8,553 nt of DNA from Candidatus Poribacteria bacterium (lineage in GTDB: Bacteria; Poribacteria; DTPJ01): assembly GCA_011334435.1 (NCBI GenBank), contig DTPJ01000827.1:1-8553 (forward strand). Reading direction: 5' to 3'. The position numbers and the translations under genes were made by a program. This document shows positions 4,921 through 8,553 of this stretch, piece by piece (position 1 is the stretch's first letter; every line of letters starts with the position of its first letter). Under the pieces are notes generated by a model. The model saw nothing but the letters and a program-made list of their open reading frames with translations, made no database searches and was not told the origin of the DNA.

Positions 4921-6660
4921 ATGATAGATTCAGAAGAAAAAATGTTAATAGATAGGCTACTGAAATCTGGCGCCTTAACAGAAGAAGAGCTTGCCGAAGG
5001 CATTGCTTATCAGGAAGAGAATGGTGGGTCTTTAATAGACGCACTTTTAGAGAAAGATCATATAACAAAGACAGATATTGATATGATCAACCGATCAGAG
5101 GAGATCGGTGTCCCATATATGCGATTAATAAATGTTGAGCAGGACGAAAAAGCAACGTCATTAATGCCAGTGAGTTTTGCATTGGATAGAAAAGTTTTGC
5201 CAGTTGCTTATGAGAATAACGTTCTTTACGTTGCTATGGCTGATCCTTTGGACGTCAATCTTATAGATGACATTCGTCTTATAACCGAGTCAGAAGTTCA
5301 ACCAGTTCTTGCAACCGAAGATGACATATATGATGCCATCAGAAGATTTTATGGTATGTCTGCTGAGGAAATCGTCAAAGGCAATTTAGAGACACCAGCA
5401 GGAGTCGCACAAACTGATGAGATCAGAGTAATAGAGGATTTTGGACTTGATCCCGATACGCTTGCCCAAACGCCGACGGTTATTAACTATGTCCATCAGT
5501 TAATAATAGAAGCGGTTAGAGAAAAGGCAACCGATATTCATATTGAGCCTTTGGAAAAAGTCGTCAGAATAAGATTTAGAATGGACGGTATCCTCCACGA
5601 GAGACCCGTTCCACCTAAAAATATTGAAAGAGCCATTATATCAAGAGTTAAGATTATGGCTGATATGAATATTGCTGAGCGCCGAAGACCGCAGGACGGA
5701 AGTATCCAATTGAGAATAGCGAGCTTAGGCAACAGAGAAATTGACATCCGTGTGTCAACAGTCCCAACCTTCTGGGGTGAAAGCGTCGCAATGCGTATCC
5801 TTGATAAAGCAGTTGTCTCTTATGGTCTCAAAGAATTGGGAATGTTAGAAGATAACCTTGAACAATTCTCTAAATTAATACAGAGACCTCATGGAATTAT
5901 ATTGACAACAGGACCAACAGGAAGCGGAAAAACTACCACGCTATATGCTTGCCTTAAAGAAATGAATACTCCAGAAGTGAAGATTATCACAGTTGAAGAC
6001 CCTATTGAATACGATCTCCCCGGTATTAACCAGATCGGCGTTGATGAAGCTGTCGGTGTCACTTTTGCTAACACACTGAGACATATACTTCGTCAAGACC
6101 CTGATAAGATAATGATAGGAGAAATCCGTGACGGCGAAACTGCGGAAATGGCGATACATTCTGCACTTACAGGTCACCTCGTTTTAAGTTCATTACATAC
6201 TAACGACGCTCCCGGTGCTATAACGCGTCTTATTGACCTCGGCGTTCAGCCATATTTGGTCGCATCAAGCCTTGAAGGTATAGCAGCTCAAAGACTTGTG
6301 CGTAAAGTTTGTAGAAGATGCAGGACGTTTTATCATCCAGATGAAAAATTGCTAAGAGAGATGAACGTTGATCCAAGCACTGTTCCAAGCGATCTAATGA
6401 TCCCAAAAGCTGTCGGATGCCCTGATTGCAAAGGCAGAGGATATTCAGGACGTATAGCTCTATTTGAAGTTGTAATTATGAATGACGAACTCAGAGATAT
6501 GGCTTATAGACAACTACCGACAACTGAAATAAGAAAAGTTGCACGTAAATATGGTATGAGAACACTCCGAGAGGACGGTTGGCTAAAAGTCACTATGGGC
6601 ATCACTACCGCTGATGAAGTGCGTAGATCAACCGCAGAAGAAGAATATACCAATTTCTAA
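4921..6660 (+). CDS. gspE: Type II secretion / type IV pilus assembly ATPase (GspE/PilB family)
   Basis: This 579-aa hexameric ATPase of the cytoplasmic face powers pseudopilus assembly. Residues 1-145 or so form an N-terminal GspE/MshEN-type domain. The catalytic part has an Asp-box region (KATDIHIEP, about 202-210), Walker A (GPTGSGKTT, 331-339), Walker B (IMIGEIRD, 397-404) and His box (GHLVLSSLHTND, 418-429). It also has the zinc-binding tetracysteine of the family, C464/C467 (CRRC) and C500/C503 (CPDC). The ATG at 4921 is chosen because AGGAGGTG lies ten bases before it. An in-frame ATG at 4876 would add 15 residues (MLFRLTINDRRCIYK) encoded partly by that ribosome site and has no such site of its own. 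The length is closer to PilB than to short GspE proteins, but the linked T2SSG-type pseudopilin favours a secretion system. gspF follows after 51 bp. Confidence 0.92.
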   Translation: MIDSEEKMLIDRLLKSGALTEEELAEGIAYQEENGGSLIDALLEKDHITKTDIDMINRSEEIGVPYMRLINVEQDEKATSLMPVSFALDRKVLPVAYENNVLYVAMADPLDVNLIDDIRLITESEVQPVLATEDDIYDAIRRFYGMSAEEIVKGNLETPAGVAQTDEIRVIEDFGLDPDTLAQTPTVINYVHQLIIEAVREKATDIHIEPLEKVVRIRFRMDGILHERPVPPKNIERAIISRVKIMADMNIAERRRPQDGSIQLRIASLGNREIDIRVSTVPTFWGESVAMRILDKAVVSYGLKELGMLEDNLEQFSKLIQRPHGIILTTGPTGSGKTTTLYACLKEMNTPEVKIITVEDPIEYDLPGINQIGVDEAVGVTFANTLRHILRQDPDKIMIGEIRDGETAEMAIHSALTGHLVLSSLHTNDAPGAITRLIDLGVQPYLVASSLEGIAAQRLVRKVCRRCRTFYHPDEKLLREMNVDPSTVPSDLMIPKAVGCPDCKGRGYSGRIALFEVVIMNDELRDMAYRQLPTTEIRKVARKYGMRTLREDGWLKVTMGITTADEVRRSTAEEEYTNF

Positions 6661-6711
6661 TATATCAATCACAGTGATCAGTAATTAATTGTATTTTGAG
6701 GATTTTTTGAG

Positions 6712-7929
6712 ATGCCAAGATTTAAATACCAAGCAATGACAAAATCAGGTTCTGTGGTTACAGGTTCTCTTGAAGCTGAAAACCCAACTGATCTTATATC
6801 AAAGCTCAGAGCAAGCGGATATTATGCTATGGACGTAAGTCCAGATGTCGCTGAAGAAAAACGCAAGATACCCTTTATCAGCTTTATGAGAAGGGTTAAA
6901 GCAAGCGAAGTTGAATTTTTCAGCTATCAATTATCTACACTGATAAACGCAGGTGTCCGCTTGACGAGGGCTTTAGCTGTGGCAACAGAACAGATCACAA
7001 ATCCTATATTTAGGGATGCTGTGGATAAAGTCCGCTATGACGTAGAGCATGGAAGCGAATTTTATAACGCATTAGCACAACACAAAAACGTCTTTTCCGA
7101 TCTATATATCAATATCGTGAAAGCAGGAGAGACTGGAGGCGTTCTAGGTCTTGTTCTTGCAAGGCTTGCGGAATTCTCTGAAAAACAGCGAAAATTGAAG
7201 TCCGCCGTGATCTCCGCTCTGTTCTATCCTGCAATACTTGTCACGCTTGGAACTATAATCGGAACTATTTTGATGCTTTTCGTTATCCCAAGACTAAGCG
7301 GAATGTTTGCAGAAATGGGCGCCGCTTTACCGATGCCCACTCGTATACTCATGGCGGTAACAGGTGCAATAAAGAATTTTTGGTGGATCATTTTAGCGAT
7401 TATCGTCATAGCGGTTTTAGCTATACGACGTTATGCAAAGACTGAATCAGGAAAACGTAATCTTGATAGACTTAAACTTAAACTGCCCTTAGCTGGAAAT
7501 ATATTCAAAATCTCTGCAATGACTAGATTCGCTAGAACTCTCGGAACGCTTTTAGATAACGGAGTTTTAATATTGCCGTCATTAGCCATAGTGCGTGAAA
7601 CTGTTGGAAATACAGTTTATAGGGATATTATAGCGAACAGTGAAAAGGAAGTTGAACGTGGAGAGACGTTATCTTCATCTCTACAAAAAAGCGGAGAATT
7701 TCCGGGGCTTGTTACACATATGCTTGCCATAGGCGAAGAGGCAGGAAGACCACAGGATATGTTGTTAAAATTATCAGAATACTATGAAGCTGAAATGGAT
7801 AAACAGCTTGAGAGAGTATCAAGTTTGATAGGTCCTGTTATGATCCTTGTTATGGCTCTTGCAGTCGGTTTTCTCGTCGCTGCTGCGGTTTTGCCAATCT
7901 TTGAAGCAAGCAATCTGGTCACTGGTTAA
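6712..7929 (+). CDS. gspF: Type II secretion inner-membrane platform protein (GspF/PilC family)
   Basis: This 405-aa polytopic inner-membrane protein couples the GspE ATPase to the growing pseudopilus. The N-terminus (MPRFKYQAMTKSGSVVTGSLEA) is the typical beta-rich start of the family. Two T2SSF repeats follow, at about residues 66-190 and 268-392, both with the recognisable pattern FSxxLxTLxxxGVxxxxAL (70-90 and 273-292) and a GExxG turn (GETGG 139-143, GEEAG 341-345). Membrane segments are at about 166-192, 222-240 and 373-397. The start ATG has TGAGGA nine bases upstream. It is intact and of normal length. It lies between gspE (51 bp gap) and gspG (16 bp gap), so the three genes are almost certainly co-transcribed. 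Confidence 0.93.
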   Translation: MPRFKYQAMTKSGSVVTGSLEAENPTDLISKLRASGYYAMDVSPDVAEEKRKIPFISFMRRVKASEVEFFSYQLSTLINAGVRLTRALAVATEQITNPIFRDAVDKVRYDVEHGSEFYNALAQHKNVFSDLYINIVKAGETGGVLGLVLARLAEFSEKQRKLKSAVISALFYPAILVTLGTIIGTILMLFVIPRLSGMFAEMGAALPMPTRILMAVTGAIKNFWWIILAIIVIAVLAIRRYAKTESGKRNLDRLKLKLPLAGNIFKISAMTRFARTLGTLLDNGVLILPSLAIVRETVGNTVYRDIIANSEKEVERGETLSSSLQKSGEFPGLVTHMLAIGEEAGRPQDMLLKLSEYYEAEMDKQLERVSSLIGPVMILVMALAVGFLVAAAVLPIFEASNLVTG

Positions 7930-7945
7930 AAAGGAGGGAACATAA

Positions 7946-8407
7946 ATGTTTATAAAGCTATTGAAGTCCAAGAAAAAGGGCTTTACATTAATTGAACTTA
8001 TGGTTGTTATCGCAATTTTGGCTTTGCTTGGTGGTATTGTCGCTCCAAGAGTTATTGGCAGACTAAGGCAAGCTAAACCTCAGAAAGCAGCGATGGATAT
8101 AAAGCAAATCGGGCTTGGTCTTGATATGTATGCAGCAGATAATGGGCAGTATCCTACTACTGAACAAGGTTTGCAGGCTTTAATAACTAAACCAACTTCT
8201 CCGCCAGAACCGATGAATTGGAATGGTCCTTATGTTCAGCCAACAGATTTTAAAGACCCATGGGGTGCTCCCTATATCTATGTTTGTCCAAGCACGCGTG
8301 AAGGCTATGATTATGAACTTTATTCTTATGGTGCAGATGGTCAAGAAGGAGGCACTGGCGAGGCAGCGGATATAACAAACTGGCTAATAGAAGAGCAAGG
8401 AAAATAA
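7946..8407 (+). CDS. gspG: Major pseudopilin GspG
   Basis: This 153-aa precursor of the major pseudopilin forms the piston-like filament of the type II secretion system. A short basic leader (KSKKKG) ends at the prepilin peptidase site G12|F13, followed by FTLIELMVVIAILALLGGIVAPR with Glu at mature position 5 (E17) and a hydrophobic helix of about 20 residues. GspG-specific signatures follow: YPTTEQGLQALI (69-80), WNGPYV (92-97), DPWGAPYIY (104-112) and the calcium-loop region YGADGQEGGTGEAADI (128-143), including D131 and D142. C114 lies where many GspG proteins have a different small residue, and I see no partner cysteine. The start is set by AAGGAGGG (7931-7938), seven bases before the ATG. 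It is intact and full length. No gspH, I, J or K follows within the window. Confidence 0.95.
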   Translation: MFIKLLKSKKKGFTLIELMVVIAILALLGGIVAPRVIGRLRQAKPQKAAMDIKQIGLGLDMYAADNGQYPTTEQGLQALITKPTSPPEPMNWNGPYVQPTDFKDPWGAPYIYVCPSTREGYDYELYSYGADGQEGGTGEAADITNWLIEEQGK

Positions 8408-8430
8408 AAAATTTAGGAAAGAATAATAAC

Positions 8431-8448
8431 CTGAACTTAGGACATTAG
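8431..8448 (+). repeat. Short direct repeat, copy 2
   Basis: CTGAACTTAGGACATTAG differs from the copy at 4796-4813 at one base. It is followed at once by TTCGGACATTTT, so two GGACATT units lie in tandem 12 bases apart (8440-8446 and 8452-8458). It is 23 bp past the gspG stop. Such tandem GGACA/TGTCC units resemble ends of some insertion sequences, but no transposase is present. Confidence 0.5.
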
Positions 8449-8520
8449 TTCGGACATTTTCTAGAATAAGTGAAAATAATACTTTCTGCTAAAATTAAAT
8501 TTTTCCAAACATTTCAAAAA

Positions 8521-8553
8521 TCCCCCTTTATCCCCCTTTTTCAAAGGGGGAAA
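8521..8553. repeat. Dispersed hairpin repeat, cut by the window edge; possible terminator
   Basis: TCCCCCTTTA (8521-8530) is followed by a 9-bp perfect stem, TCCCCCTTT / AAAGGGGGA (8531-8539 and 8543-8551), around a three-base loop TTC. The same C5T3 word therefore occurs twice directly and once inverted. Hairpins of this composition recur many times in genomes of various uncultured anaerobes and cyanobacteria, as I recall, and behave as REP- or MITE-like elements. It lies 114 bp after gspG and might also stop transcription. A following T-tract cannot be judged because the window ends. Confidence 0.62.

Noticed and set aside
5889..6177. Minus-strand open frames of 61 and 78 codons inside gspE
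   Set aside because: They are antisense to the Walker A and Walker B coding region and show no coding signals of their own.
6668..6678. Small palindrome ATCACAGTGAT between gspE and gspF
   Set aside because: It is only five base pairs around one base in AT-rich sequence with no T-tract, so it is not supportable as a terminator or operator.
1..8553. tRNA, rRNA, CRISPR array or complete insertion sequence
   Set aside because: No cloverleaf, rRNA signature, regularly spaced repeat series or transposase was seen on either strand.

Overview
The window looks like chromosomal DNA of an anaerobic, Gram-negative-type (diderm) bacterium. The GC content is low to moderate, roughly 40 % by eye. Two observations support this: an oxygen-sensitive Ni-Fe carbon monoxide dehydrogenase (CODH) operon and genes for a type II secretion system, which needs an outer membrane. 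I cannot name the phylum from the sequence. The right edge carries a dispersed C5T3/A3G5 hairpin repeat of a kind seen in many uncultured anaerobes, which fits but does not decide the question.

Layout. (1) Positions 2-157, + strand: the last 51 codons of a membrane protein that enters from the left. (2) Positions 154-4635, - strand: a compact four-gene operon, read right to left. It encodes an iron-sulfur protein with a Cys-rich C-terminal domain, then CooS (CODH catalytic subunit), a CooF-type four-cluster ferredoxin, and an FAD/NAD(P)-dependent oxidoreductase (FNOR). (3) Positions 4636-4920: a divergent intergenic region. It holds a textbook sigma-70-type promoter (TTGACA-17-TATAAT) for the CODH operon and a perfect 16-bp palindrome at the predicted transcription start. 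(4) Positions 4921-8407, + strand: gspE, gspF and gspG, which encode the assembly ATPase, inner-membrane platform and major pseudopilin of a type II secretion system. (5) Positions 8408-8553: no gene, but a short repeat also found upstream of gspE and a strong GC-hairpin repeat at the very end.

How the genes work together. The order cooS-cooF-FNOR suggests electrons from CO oxidation pass through the CooF-like ferredoxin to the flavoprotein and then to NAD(P)(H), or the reverse. There is no hydrogenase, acetyl-CoA synthase or CooC nickel-insertion ATPase in the window. The CooS protein keeps every metal ligand. Aligned from memory with Carboxydothermus CODH-II, however, it differs at several second-sphere positions: His93 to Asn, His99 to Asn, His102 to Arg and Ile567 to Asp, plus about six extra residues near the C-cluster. 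The partner flavoprotein has a Cys (C42) where CoA-disulfide reductases and NADH oxidases/peroxidases carry their redox-active Cys. Together these make the operon the most interesting part of the window. It may be a CODH module with altered chemistry or a redox-stress role rather than ordinary carboxydotrophic growth. The secretion genes look ordinary apart from being a reduced E-F-G set and a degenerate N-terminal domain in GspE.
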